Assembly: GCA_020161265.1 (NCBI GenBank)
Contig: JAIUOC010000008.1
Span: 1-64,000 of the forward strand
Reading direction: 5' to 3'
DNA: 64,000 nt
Origin: Chloroflexota bacterium
GTDB taxonomy: Bacteria > Chloroflexota > Chloroflexia > Chloroflexales > Herpetosiphonaceae
In this document: positions 1 through 7,525 of the stretch, in pieces
Layout of the letters: every line of letters begins with the position of its first letter
Numbering within the stretch: the stretch's first letter is position 1
The notes under the pieces: generated by a model
Told to the model about the DNA's origin: nothing
What the model saw: only the letters and a program-made list of their open reading frames with translations
The model's database searches: none
Made by a program: the position numbers and the translations under genes

Positions 1-183
1 GATGAGGGATGAGGGATGAGGGATGAGGGATGAGGGATGAGGGATGAGGGATGAGGGATGAGGGATGAGGGATGAGGGATGAGGGATGAGGGATGAGGGA
101 TGAAATCTTTTCGTGGCATTCAATGATACTGGGAAACGATAATTTTTGCCTTCCTCCTTCATAATTCATATTTCATCCTTTGG
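1..183. repeat. Heptanucleotide tandem array with inverted partner
   Basis: Fourteen perfect copies of the 7-mer GATGAGG fill positions 1-98 and continue degenerately to about 103. The array touches the window edge, so its full length is unknown. A reverse-orientation relative (cattcat/catcctt style) lies at about 150-180, so the stretch can fold back on itself. The same heptad family recurs near 28775, 34620, 37835, 47555, 50370 and 62140. No gene is seen in 1-362. Confidence 0.9.
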
Positions 184-362
184 TTCAGGGGTTGACAAGG
201 CGTGTATGATGCGTTCGTCAACAACGCACAATTATCGTCCTTGATCTGCCTTAACAACCAAAAATCCCTTGCCAAGCAATTGGACTAACTTTTAAGGAAC
301 GGTTTGCAAAATTGCTACGTCATGATTGCGTAACAATAAACAACCAGTAGGAGGATAGTCAC

Positions 363-782
363 ATGCAACGGTTTTTTGGGTATGTATTGCTCGTCGTATT
401 GATGGTCGGCTTGGTTGGCTGTGGTGGTGGCGTAACTGATACAACTATTCCGGCTCCACCCAGCAGCAGCGAATATCAAAATGGCCAAGATCCAATTCTT
501 GATGCAGCAGTTAGCAGTTTCAGCCAAAGCGCCGCCAACGTTGGCACTGGCACAACTACCAAATTCTATATTTCAACCGCAACTATGGATGAAATTAAGA
601 ATTTCTATACAACTGAAATGCCCAAGCGTGGTTGGAAAACCATCGAATCACCAGCAGTTCCTAACACGGTATCAGTCAATTTCCAAGCTGATGCTAATGT
701 AGCGGCAATCAACGCGATTGATTTGACGATGACTGGCAGCACTGGAATTCTGGTCATCACGACTGGCACTAACGTCAAATAA
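363..782 (+). CDS. Small lipoprotein with one copy of a repeat domain
   Basis: A 139-residue predicted lipoprotein. The N-terminus is a hydrophobic signal sequence ending in the lipobox LVGC, with Cys20 as the lipidated residue, so it should be membrane anchored and extracytoplasmic. The start follows a good GGAGG about 7 bases upstream. The mature part is one domain of about 105 residues with landmarks IPAPPSS, a helix ILDAAVSSF, then ISTATMDEIKNFY and GW. The same domain occurs twice in the next gene, so the two genes are paralogues. Function is not recognised; the ISTAT-DEIKNFY-GW stretch looks like a small alpha/beta fold. The lipoprotein call is firm. Confidence 0.85.
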   Translation: MQRFFGYVLLVVLMVGLVGCGGGVTDTTIPAPPSSSEYQNGQDPILDAAVSSFSQSAANVGTGTTTKFYISTATMDEIKNFYTTEMPKRGWKTIESPAVPNTVSVNFQADANVAAINAIDLTMTGSTGILVITTGTNVK

Positions 783-809
783 GCGTCACAATCTGCTGAG
801 TTTTCAAGC

Positions 810-844
810 GCCCTCAGTGTTGAGCAATTGCTTAGGCTGAGGGC
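810..844 (+). other. Hairpin between lipoprotein genes
   Basis: Inverted repeat gccctcag (810-817) / ctgagggc (837-844) follows the first lipoprotein gene. There is no clear T-run after it, so it could be a weak terminator or a processing hairpin. The rest of 783-1054 holds nothing else I can support. Confidence 0.45.
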
Positions 845-1054
845 TTCGTGTGGCAGATTGCAAGAGTTTGGCTAAGTTGTAACCTTTTAAATGTATCGGC
901 GTACCAAGCCTTGTGATTATTACCACACTGTTTTGGGTATAGCACGTTTTTGATTTGAGAGTTAGGATGAATGGGTGGCGCGAACATTGCTGAGCGTAAA
1001 GCCCTTGGCAATGCGAATGCCAACAACAGATTTTATTTAGGAGGAATAACCCTC

Positions 1055-2053
1055 ATGTCAAAACGGACGATTAGCGCAATTTTAATTGCCCTTGCATTAA
1101 GTGCATGTGGTGGTAGTGCTGCTCCAACCGCGACGACCGCTCCAACGGCAACGACAGCTCCAACTGAAGTGCCAGCGCCAACTGCAACCGAAGAAGCGGC
1201 TGCACCAACCGAAGCTCCATCAACTGATCCAAGCGGAGCCGCTGCTGAAATTCCAGCACCACCGCAAAGCGATCCCTACGTTAAGGGCGAAAACGAAATC
1301 ATTGATGCAGCAATCGGTGGCATGGAAGGTGAATTCGAAAACCAAGAACAACAAACTGGCTTGGATCTCGAACCATTGACCTACTACTTGACCGAAGAAG
1401 ACCCACAAACGATTGTGGACTTCTACGAAGGTGAAATGGCAACCTACGGCTGGGGCACAGGCCAAGTCGAAGATCAAACCTTCGGCAAAGTCTTGGTTTA
1501 TCCAAGCGCCAGCGAATTGACCACCATCGCCATGATCGGTGTGTTGGATCTTTCAACCGTTGATCCAAGCATGAAACAATCGATCATCTTCACCACGGTT
1601 GGTCGCTTGGGTGGCGGCATGACTATGCCAACCCCTGATAGTGGTGGCAGCACCACCGACCCAGTGACCACTGGCGACTTGAGCGATATTCCAGCTCCAC
1701 CAAGCAGCGAAGAATATCAATCGGGTGACGATGCCTTGACCGATACCTTCATGGATAGCTTTGAAAAAGGCTTTGCTGGTAGCGCTGGCAGCACGGCTGT
1801 CTTGGGCAAGCAAGCCTATATCTCAACCGCAACTCCAGAAGAAATCAAAACCTTCTATGATGACGAATTGACCGCTGCTGGCTGGACTTCAATGCCAACT
1901 GGTGCTGATACCACTGGCGGCATGGCTGGCACGCAAACCTTGACCTATGCCAACATGAGCGCTGGCGAAGCCTTGGTCATTATGACTGTTGATCGCAGCA
2001 GCATGGGCATGGGCGATGGCATTTTGGTCATCATCATCAAAGCTGGCCAATAA
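1055..2053 (+). CDS. Lipoprotein with two tandem copies of the repeat domain
   Basis: A 332-residue lipoprotein. The start at 1055 is chosen because a GGAGG lies just upstream and because the protein then opens with a signal peptide ending LALSAC (Cys18). An in-frame ATG at 971 would bury the signal peptide. A Pro/Thr/Ala linker (about 22-65) leads into two homologous domains, roughly 65-185 and 211-330. Each has IPAPP, an acidic helix, a Y-T/S-T-E block, an FY-E/D-E stretch and YGW or AGW. The second copy is closer to the single-domain paralogue at 363-782. Function unknown; probably a surface or cell-envelope protein. Confidence 0.85.
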   Translation: MSKRTISAILIALALSACGGSAAPTATTAPTATTAPTEVPAPTATEEAAAPTEAPSTDPSGAAAEIPAPPQSDPYVKGENEIIDAAIGGMEGEFENQEQQTGLDLEPLTYYLTEEDPQTIVDFYEGEMATYGWGTGQVEDQTFGKVLVYPSASELTTIAMIGVLDLSTVDPSMKQSIIFTTVGRLGGGMTMPTPDSGGSTTDPVTTGDLSDIPAPPSSEEYQSGDDALTDTFMDSFEKGFAGSAGSTAVLGKQAYISTATPEEIKTFYDDELTAAGWTSMPTGADTTGGMAGTQTLTYANMSAGEALVIMTVDRSSMGMGDGILVIIIKAGQ

Positions 2054-2079
2054 GCTTTAGGCTTAATTAACTATCGGTT

Positions 2080-2119
2080 CCCCCTGAGTTGCTTCGGCGA
2101 TTCAGGGGGATGTTTTTTT
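2080..2119 (+). terminator. Rho-independent terminator after lipoprotein gene
   Basis: Stem ccccctga/tcaggggg (about 2080-2087 and 2102-2109) with a loop containing ttcgg is followed by a run of seven T. It ends the lipoprotein transcript and lies just before the aminotransferase gene. Confidence 0.85.
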
Positions 2120-2178
2120 GCAAAATGACTGTGGTATCATACACCCGCGATCCAAATCAAGCAGCCAAGGAGGCAGCC

Positions 2179-3339
2179 ATGACGCGCGAACGACTTTCTG
2201 CAAGGGTGCAGAGCGTTCCACCTTCAGGGATACGGCGGTTTTTCGATATTGCTGCCACAATGGAGAATGTGATTTCGCTCGGGATCGGCGAGCCAGATTT
2301 TGTCACGCCATATACGATTACCCAAGCTGGGATTCGCTCATTGCAACAGGGCAAAACTGCCTATACTTCGAATTCTGGGACGATCGAATTACGCCAGGAA
2401 TTACAAAAACACCTCGATCATTTGTATGGACTCAATTATGATCCTGAGAATGAGTTATTGATTACGGTTGGGGTCAGCGAAGCCTTGCAAAATGCCATGC
2501 TAGCAACGATCGATCCCGGCGATGAGGTGATCATTCCTGAGCCATGTTTTGTGGCCTATGGCCCAAGTGTGGTGTTTGCTGGCGGGGTTCCGGTGTATGT
2601 CAGTACCTCGGTCGAGCAGGAGTTTCAAGTAACCCGCGAGGCAATCGAGGCCGCGATCACGCCGAAAACCAAAGCGATCTTAATTGGCTATCCCAATAAT
2701 CCAACTGGCGCAGTGATGAGCCGTGAACGCTTGTTGGAGATCGCCGCCCTAGCTGAACAATACGATCTGTTGGTATTTTCCGATGAGATTTACGATCGTT
2801 TAGTCTATGGGGTTGAGCATACGAGCTTTGCCCAATTACCTGGCATGCGCGATCGCACAATTTTGCTTGGTGGGTTCTCCAAGGCCTATGCCATGACTGG
2901 CTGGCGTTTGGGTTGGTTGGCGGCTAGCGCCGAAATTGCCAATGCTGTGCGCAAAATCCATCAATACGCTATTATGTCTGCGCCAACGGTAGCCCAATAT
3001 GCTGGCTTGGCGGCGCTGCAAACTGGCGAAGAAGATGTTCAGCGCATGGTCAGCGAATATGATCGCCGTCGGCAAGTGATTGTGGCTGGATTGCGCCAAA
3101 TTGGCTTGCCAACCTTTGAGCCACAGGGCGCGTTCTACGTTTTCCCGCAGGTCAGTAGCCTTGGCCTCACCAGCGAAGCCTTTGTTGAAGGCCTGCTTTA
3201 CGGCGAAAAAGTCGCAGTTGTCCCAGGCGATGCCTTTGGCCCAAGCGGCGCTGGCTTCGTGCGCATGTGTTACGCTACCAGTATGGATAATATCGAAACC
3301 GCCTTAGAACGAATTGAGCGCTACGTTCGTTCATTGTAA
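2179..3339 (+). CDS. Class I/II PLP-dependent aminotransferase
   Basis: A 386-residue fold-type I aminotransferase of the aspartate/aromatic aminotransferase family. The start at 2179 is preceded by AAGGAGG; the longer open frame back to 2089 overlaps the terminator and is rejected. Family landmarks are LGIGEPDF near the N-terminus, YPNNPTGAV, SDEIYDRL and the PLP-lysine motif GGFSKAYAMTGWRLGW with Lys at about residue 235. It transfers an amino group between an amino acid and a 2-oxo acid in the cytoplasm. Substrate (aspartate, aromatic, LL-DAP or acetylornithine-like) cannot be told from sequence. It is worth testing as the missing ArgD-type activity, though it is far from the arg cluster. 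Confidence 0.9.
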   Translation: MTRERLSARVQSVPPSGIRRFFDIAATMENVISLGIGEPDFVTPYTITQAGIRSLQQGKTAYTSNSGTIELRQELQKHLDHLYGLNYDPENELLITVGVSEALQNAMLATIDPGDEVIIPEPCFVAYGPSVVFAGGVPVYVSTSVEQEFQVTREAIEAAITPKTKAILIGYPNNPTGAVMSRERLLEIAALAEQYDLLVFSDEIYDRLVYGVEHTSFAQLPGMRDRTILLGGFSKAYAMTGWRLGWLAASAEIANAVRKIHQYAIMSAPTVAQYAGLAALQTGEEDVQRMVSEYDRRRQVIVAGLRQIGLPTFEPQGAFYVFPQVSSLGLTSEAFVEGLLYGEKVAVVPGDAFGPSGAGFVRMCYATSMDNIETALERIERYVRSL

Positions 3340-3356
3340 GTTTAGAAGGATGCGCC

Positions 3357-3632
3357 ATGAGTACCGAATCACCTGTTGAATGTACCCGCTGTAAACGACA
3401 GCTTTCGTCCGATGACGTGCGCATGGCGCAGCCTTTGATCACCTTCAAAGAGCTGGTGCAAGCTGCGATTAAAACCCCTTCCTTGCTCAGCGCAAGCTTG
3501 CCCGATGTCCCCTATTGCCCAGAATGTCGGGTGATTATTGCCAAACAACGCCAAACTGAACAACTCAAATTTTTAGGTGCTGCTGTCGCTGTATTAGCAA
3601 TTCTGATTGTGCTTGTGTTGGTTGTACTCTAG
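3357..3632 (+). CDS. Small zinc-ribbon protein with C-terminal membrane anchor
   Basis: A 91-residue protein. CTRC near residue 10 and CPEC near residue 57 form a CxxC...CxxC pair typical of a zinc ribbon. The last 20 or so residues are a continuous hydrophobic stretch (FLGAAVAVLAILIVLVLVVL), predicting a tail-anchored membrane protein with a cytoplasmic zinc site. It starts 17 bases after the aminotransferase stop, so co-transcription is likely. No family recognised. Confidence 0.75.
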   Translation: MSTESPVECTRCKRQLSSDDVRMAQPLITFKELVQAAIKTPSLLSASLPDVPYCPECRVIIAKQRQTEQLKFLGAAVAVLAILIVLVLVVL

Positions 3633-3669
3633 CTGGATTCACGCTTGGGGGTTAAATTTTTAGGACAAA

Positions 3670-4362
3670 ATGATGCTTTTATCTGTGTTAATTCCTTGCT
3701 ACAATGAAGCAGCAACAATTGCAAAAATGCTAGAGCGGTTGGCGCAAATTACAATTCCCATGCAATGGATCGCCGTTGATGATTGCTCACGTGATGCGAC
3801 CTACCAAGTTTTACAACAATTAACTGCAACATACCCACACATGCAGGTTGTCCAACATCGCCAAAATAGTGGCAAGGGTGCGGCTATCCGCACGGCCTTA
3901 GCCCATGCCACTGGCGAGATTGTGATTATTCAAGATGCCGACCTCGAATATGACCCTCACGATTTTTATGAATTGATCAAACCAATTGAAGCTGGTTTGG
4001 TTAATGTCGTGTTTGGTTCGCGCTTTATGGGTCGGCATACGGGTATGTATTTCTGGAATGCTATTGGCAATAAAGGTCTCACCTTTTTAACCAATTTGCT
4101 GTTTAACTGTTGGATCTCCGACATGGAAACCTGCTACAAGGTGATGCGCACCGATATTATGCGCTCGATGAACCTGGTTTCCAACGATTTTCGGATTGAG
4201 GCAGAAATAACGGCGAAGGTTCTGATGCAGGGTGAGCGAATTTTTGAAGTGCCAATTACATACTTGGGGCGTACTTACGAGGAAGGTAAGAAGATGCACC
4301 CCAAATATGGCTTTTTGACGGTTTGGGCGTTATTCCGGTTGCGTTTGCTCGGTCGCCCATAA
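3670..4362 (+). CDS. Family 2 glycosyltransferase (dolichol-phosphate-mannose synthase-like)
   Basis: A 230-residue GT-A glycosyltransferase. Landmarks are LIPCYNEA at the N-terminus, AVDDCSRD (nucleotide-sugar binding), GKGAAIRTAL, and the metal-binding IIQDADLEYDP (DxD type). The length and the FGSRFMG and METCYKVM segments fit the DPM1/GtrB-like branch, which transfers a sugar to a polyprenyl phosphate at the inner face of the membrane. There is no C-terminal transmembrane pair, so it would be a soluble or peripheral enzyme. purA follows after 38 bases, possibly in the same transcript. Acceptor and sugar are not determinable. Confidence 0.85.
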   Translation: MMLLSVLIPCYNEAATIAKMLERLAQITIPMQWIAVDDCSRDATYQVLQQLTATYPHMQVVQHRQNSGKGAAIRTALAHATGEIVIIQDADLEYDPHDFYELIKPIEAGLVNVVFGSRFMGRHTGMYFWNAIGNKGLTFLTNLLFNCWISDMETCYKVMRTDIMRSMNLVSNDFRIEAEITAKVLMQGERIFEVPITYLGRTYEEGKKMHPKYGFLTVWALFRLRLLGRP

Positions 4363-4400
4363 CCACGGTATTTGCTCCTCTTACAGAAAAGGTGATACAT

Positions 4401-5687
4401 ATGCCAGTCGTTGCAGTTCTTGGCGCTCAGTGGGGCGACGAGGGCAAAGGTCGTGTTGTCGATTTATTGGCAACCAAAGCTAAAATGGTTATTCGTGCTG
4501 CCGGTGGCTCTAATGCCGGCCATACGGTGATTAACCATCTTGGCACATTTAAATTGCACCTTACGCCCGCCGGAATTTTCGATGCCAATGTAGTCAATAT
4601 TATCGGCGCAGGCACGGTGATCGATCCTGCGGTGTTGATGAAGGAGTTGCAAGCCTTACGTGAGGCCAATGTTTCGCTTGATCAACTCTATATCAGCGAT
4701 CGGGCACATGTGGTTATGCCCTATCACGTTTCGCTCGATGCCCTCGAAGAAAAAGATCGCGGCGCGAACGAAATTGGCACAACCAAACGGGGCATTGGTC
4801 CAGCCTATGTTGATAAAGCTTCGCGGATGGGTATTCGCATGGGCGATTTGCTCCACGAAGAAACCTTGCTCAGCCGCCTAACCAGTGTGCTCGAATATAA
4901 AGGCCGCGTGCTCAACAAGATGTATGGTGCTCAGCCAAGCGCTTCATTGCACGATATGTATCTGCAATATTTGGAGTTTGGTCGCCAACTCGAAGCCCAC
5001 ATCGTGCCCATCCACACCATGGTTCAAGATGCCTTGCGTCGCGATATTCCAATTTTGATCGAGGGCAATCAAGGGGCGTTGTTGGATGTGGATTATGGCA
5101 CATTCCCGTATGTTACTTCGACCGCAACTGGCTCAGCGGGCGCATGCCAAGGCGCTGGAATTCCGCCAATGCGCTTAAATGGCGTAGTCGGAATTTACAA
5201 AGCCTACACCACCCGCGTTGGTGGTGGGCCATTCCCAACCGAATTAACCGACGAACTTGGTGAGCATATTCGCCAAGCTGGCCATGAATTTGGCACAACC
5301 ACTGGTCGCCCACGGCGGGTTGGCTGGTTCGATGCGGTGGCGGCGCGTTACGCTGCTGAAATTAATGGCATTAGCTCAATCGCCCTCACCAAACTCGATG
5401 TGCTCGACGATGTTGAGACGCTCAAAATTTGTACTGGCTATCGCTGGAACGACACCGAGCTTGATTCCTTTCCTTCGTCGATTTCGGTGCTCAGCCAAAT
5501 CGAGCCAATTTACGAAGAATATCCAGGTTGGAAAACCAACACCAGTCATGCTCGCACCTTAGATGAATTGCCCGAAGCGGCTCAACGCTATGTTCGCCGC
5601 CTAAGCCAATTGGTTGGCGTGCGCTTGGGCATGATTTCGGTCGGCCCATCGCGTGAGCAAATGGTGAGCTTGCAGGAAATTTTCTAG
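4401..5687 (+). CDS. purA: Adenylosuccinate synthase
   Basis: PurA, 428 residues, the usual family length. It condenses IMP and aspartate with GTP to adenylosuccinate, the first committed step to AMP. The start at 4401 gives the canonical opening MPVVAVLGAQWGDEGKG with catalytic Asp13 and, in SNAGHT, catalytic His41. Also present are the IMP-binding TTKRGIGPAY block, EGNQGALLD, and GTTTGRPRRVGW (GTP/Asp loop). The longer frame from 4323 overlaps the upstream glycosyltransferase and lacks support. A GGTGAT lies 6-8 bases before the ATG. Confidence 0.97.
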   Translation: MPVVAVLGAQWGDEGKGRVVDLLATKAKMVIRAAGGSNAGHTVINHLGTFKLHLTPAGIFDANVVNIIGAGTVIDPAVLMKELQALREANVSLDQLYISDRAHVVMPYHVSLDALEEKDRGANEIGTTKRGIGPAYVDKASRMGIRMGDLLHEETLLSRLTSVLEYKGRVLNKMYGAQPSASLHDMYLQYLEFGRQLEAHIVPIHTMVQDALRRDIPILIEGNQGALLDVDYGTFPYVTSTATGSAGACQGAGIPPMRLNGVVGIYKAYTTRVGGGPFPTELTDELGEHIRQAGHEFGTTTGRPRRVGWFDAVAARYAAEINGISSIALTKLDVLDDVETLKICTGYRWNDTELDSFPSSISVLSQIEPIYEEYPGWKTNTSHARTLDELPEAAQRYVRRLSQLVGVRLGMISVGPSREQMVSLQEIF

Positions 5688-5732
5688 CCTAGCTTCATAC
5701 CCTACATCCCTCAGAAGTTTTGTAGAATCACC

Positions 5733-5774
5733 AACGGCATAGCATTCGCCTATATCCGCGAATGCTATGCCGTT
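5733..5774. terminator. Perfect 17-bp inverted repeat between convergent genes
   Basis: aacggcatagcattcgc (5733-5749) is perfectly complementary to 5758-5774 with an 8-base loop. It lies between purA and the leftward ArsA-like gene. There is no T-run on either strand, so it is not a canonical terminator. It may act as a bidirectional barrier or a 3'-end stabilising hairpin. Confidence 0.6.
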
Positions 5775-5791
5775 GCGCTTGGCCGTAAGAA

Positions 5792-6967
5792 TTAAACAGT
5801 TTCGAGCGGAGCTGGCGCACCAAATTGTACGACCAACTCGCCATTGCGAAACACCGCTCGCAGGGCTGGCCGATCAGCCAACATCGTCGGCAAAATCATC
5901 TCACGCCGGAAGTTGCCAATTTCAATAAACAATTGATCGCCACGTTTGGTCATGTTCACTTTATTAACTTCGACATGCGGCAAGGGCAAACGTAGCTCAT
6001 ACTGATCGCCCTGCTTAGTGATGTCCATGGTTTTGCCCACGTAAAACACATCAAGCGGATTGCGCTCGCCAAACAAGGCTGCGCCAACATCGGCCAGATC
6101 ATCGAGCCCTTTGATCTCACGGGCATACATTGGGGCTTCCCAAATTGGCAGCGGCGTGAAAATATCATGAACTTGAGCGCGATAGCTAGCCTGAATTTCT
6201 TGCATTTGTTCGATAAAGCTATGACCACGCACATCGCTGGGCATCACCCGATTAAGCACCACGCCATCGACCGGATAGCCATACAAGGCCAAGTAGGTTG
6301 CGGCGCGTTGGGCCTCTTTTATTACCATACGCTCGGGGTTGACCACCAAGCGATAGGAACTAATTTTGGGGTCGGCCAAGGTTGCTCGCAGTGCTTCAAC
6401 CTGCTCAACAAAGCGTGGCAAGGTATCGAACATATCCGAAGCTGGCACCAGTGCCCGAATCAAGGGCTTAGCCACTTTCATGGTGCTGGTTTCCCATTGC
6501 ATCACCCGCGAAGCATACCAAGTGAAGGTTTCGGGCATGGTCAGCAAGCGCACGGTTTCGCCAGTTGGCGCTGCATCAACAATGACTGCATCGTAGTTGC
6601 CTTCTTTAGCTTGTTTGCGAATATGCAACAAACTGACAACTTCTTCCATGCCTGGAATCACTGCTAATTCTTCGGCAGCAACTTCGTTAACACCCTTGCG
6701 CTTGAGCAAATTGGAGACAAAGCCTTGCAACTCGCCCCAGTGTTGGCGCACTTCCTCCAACACATTGATTTCTTGAGCCCAAAGGTTTTCGCTCAGCTTG
6801 GTGGGGCTAGGGCCAACTTGGCAATCAAGCGCATCGGCCAAGGAGTGCGCCACATCGGTGCTGACCACCAATGTTCGATAGCCCATGCGTGATGCTCGCA
6901 CGGCGGTTGCCGCAGCGGTTGTGGTTTTGCCAACGCCACCCTTGCCAAGATATAAAATCAAACGCAT
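5792..6967 (-). CDS. ArsA/GET3-family ATPase with C-terminal Hsp20-like domain
   Basis: A 391-residue P-loop ATPase. The deviant Walker A is GKGGVGKTT (residues 8-16), followed by STDVAHSLADAL (switch I) and VDAAPTGETVRLL (switch II), as in ArsA/GET3 proteins. The last 75 or so residues (YELRLPLPHVE to ELVVQFG) form a beta-rich segment like the Hsp20/alpha-crystallin fold known at the C-terminus of some bacterial ArsA-like proteins. The start at 6967 follows GGAAG. No arsenite pump or ars regulator is nearby, so a chaperone or membrane-protein targeting role is more likely than arsenic export. Substrate unknown. Confidence 0.88.
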   Translation of the reverse strand: MRLILYLGKGGVGKTTTAAATAVRASRMGYRTLVVSTDVAHSLADALDCQVGPSPTKLSENLWAQEINVLEEVRQHWGELQGFVSNLLKRKGVNEVAAEELAVIPGMEEVVSLLHIRKQAKEGNYDAVIVDAAPTGETVRLLTMPETFTWYASRVMQWETSTMKVAKPLIRALVPASDMFDTLPRFVEQVEALRATLADPKISSYRLVVNPERMVIKEAQRAATYLALYGYPVDGVVLNRVMPSDVRGHSFIEQMQEIQASYRAQVHDIFTPLPIWEAPMYAREIKGLDDLADVGAALFGERNPLDVFYVGKTMDITKQGDQYELRLPLPHVEVNKVNMTKRGDQLFIEIGNFRREMILPTMLADRPALRAVFRNGELVVQFGAPAPLETV

Positions 6968-7081
6968 TGTATCTTCCTTTCGCTGCATTGCGAGAATACA
7001 TGAATCACTCGCTGCACTGCTGTTTTGGACGTTATGGTCAACTGGGTAGTTGCAGCCTAGCTGTATTATCGCATATCGTTG

Positions 7082-7525
7082 TTACGTAAACAGGGGTATT
7101 TGGGTTTTGGCAAGCGCTGCTGCGCCGATTGCTGCATAACGCAAAGCCTTGCCCAGCGTAATCCAAGCCAAACTTGGCAGCCATGGTTTGCCTAAGGCTC
7201 CGGCCACCCCAACCAATACATCCCCAATTACAGGCAACCAGGCTAAAATTAAGGCTGGCGTACCCCAACGCCCTAGCCAACGCTCAGCCCGTTGCATGCG
7301 CTCAGCCATCGTGTTATTGCGCTGGTCGATGACAGTCCGTGCTCGTTGACCAAGCCAAAAGGTCGTAGCCGAGCCAAGCACATTGCCCAACGTGGCAATC
7401 AACAATGGCAACCATAGAGATTCGGCATGAACGACCATTGCCGCTAAGGCCAACTCTGAACCGAGTGGCAAGACTGTGGCCGCCAAAAAACTCACGCTAA
7501 ATAAACTTAGATACAGCCAAATCAT
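7082..7525 (-). CDS. YqaA/DedA-like inner-membrane protein
   Basis: A 147-residue protein with four or so hydrophobic segments, of the small YqaA branch of the DedA/VTT (SNARE-associated) family. Signs are an N-terminal segment with LPLGSE, GNVLGSATTFWLGQ, and WLPVIGDVLVGVAGAL. DedA relatives act in lipid-carrier recycling or envelope homeostasis. The start at 7525 follows AAGGAAA and overlaps the stop of the upstream flippase gene in an ATGA arrangement, indicating translational coupling to it. Confidence 0.8.
   Translation of the reverse strand: MIWLYLSLFSVSFLAATVLPLGSELALAAMVVHAESLWLPLLIATLGNVLGSATTFWLGQRARTVIDQRNNTMAERMQRAERWLGRWGTPALILAWLPVIGDVLVGVAGALGKPWLPSLAWITLGKALRYAAIGAAALAKTQIPLFT

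Noticed and set aside
1..98. CRISPR array
   Set aside because: The array is a pure 7-base tandem repeat without spacers, and no cas genes are in the window. The other repeats are too irregular in spacing and are mostly inverted pairs.
192..210. TTGACA...TATGAT as a promoter for the first lipoprotein
   Set aside because: The spacer is only 7 bases, far from the 16-18 needed, and no other -10 fits.
6167..6667. 166-codon open frame opposite the ArsA-like gene
   Set aside because: It is antisense to a gene with clear family motifs, has His/Asn-rich shadow composition and no Shine-Dalgarno.
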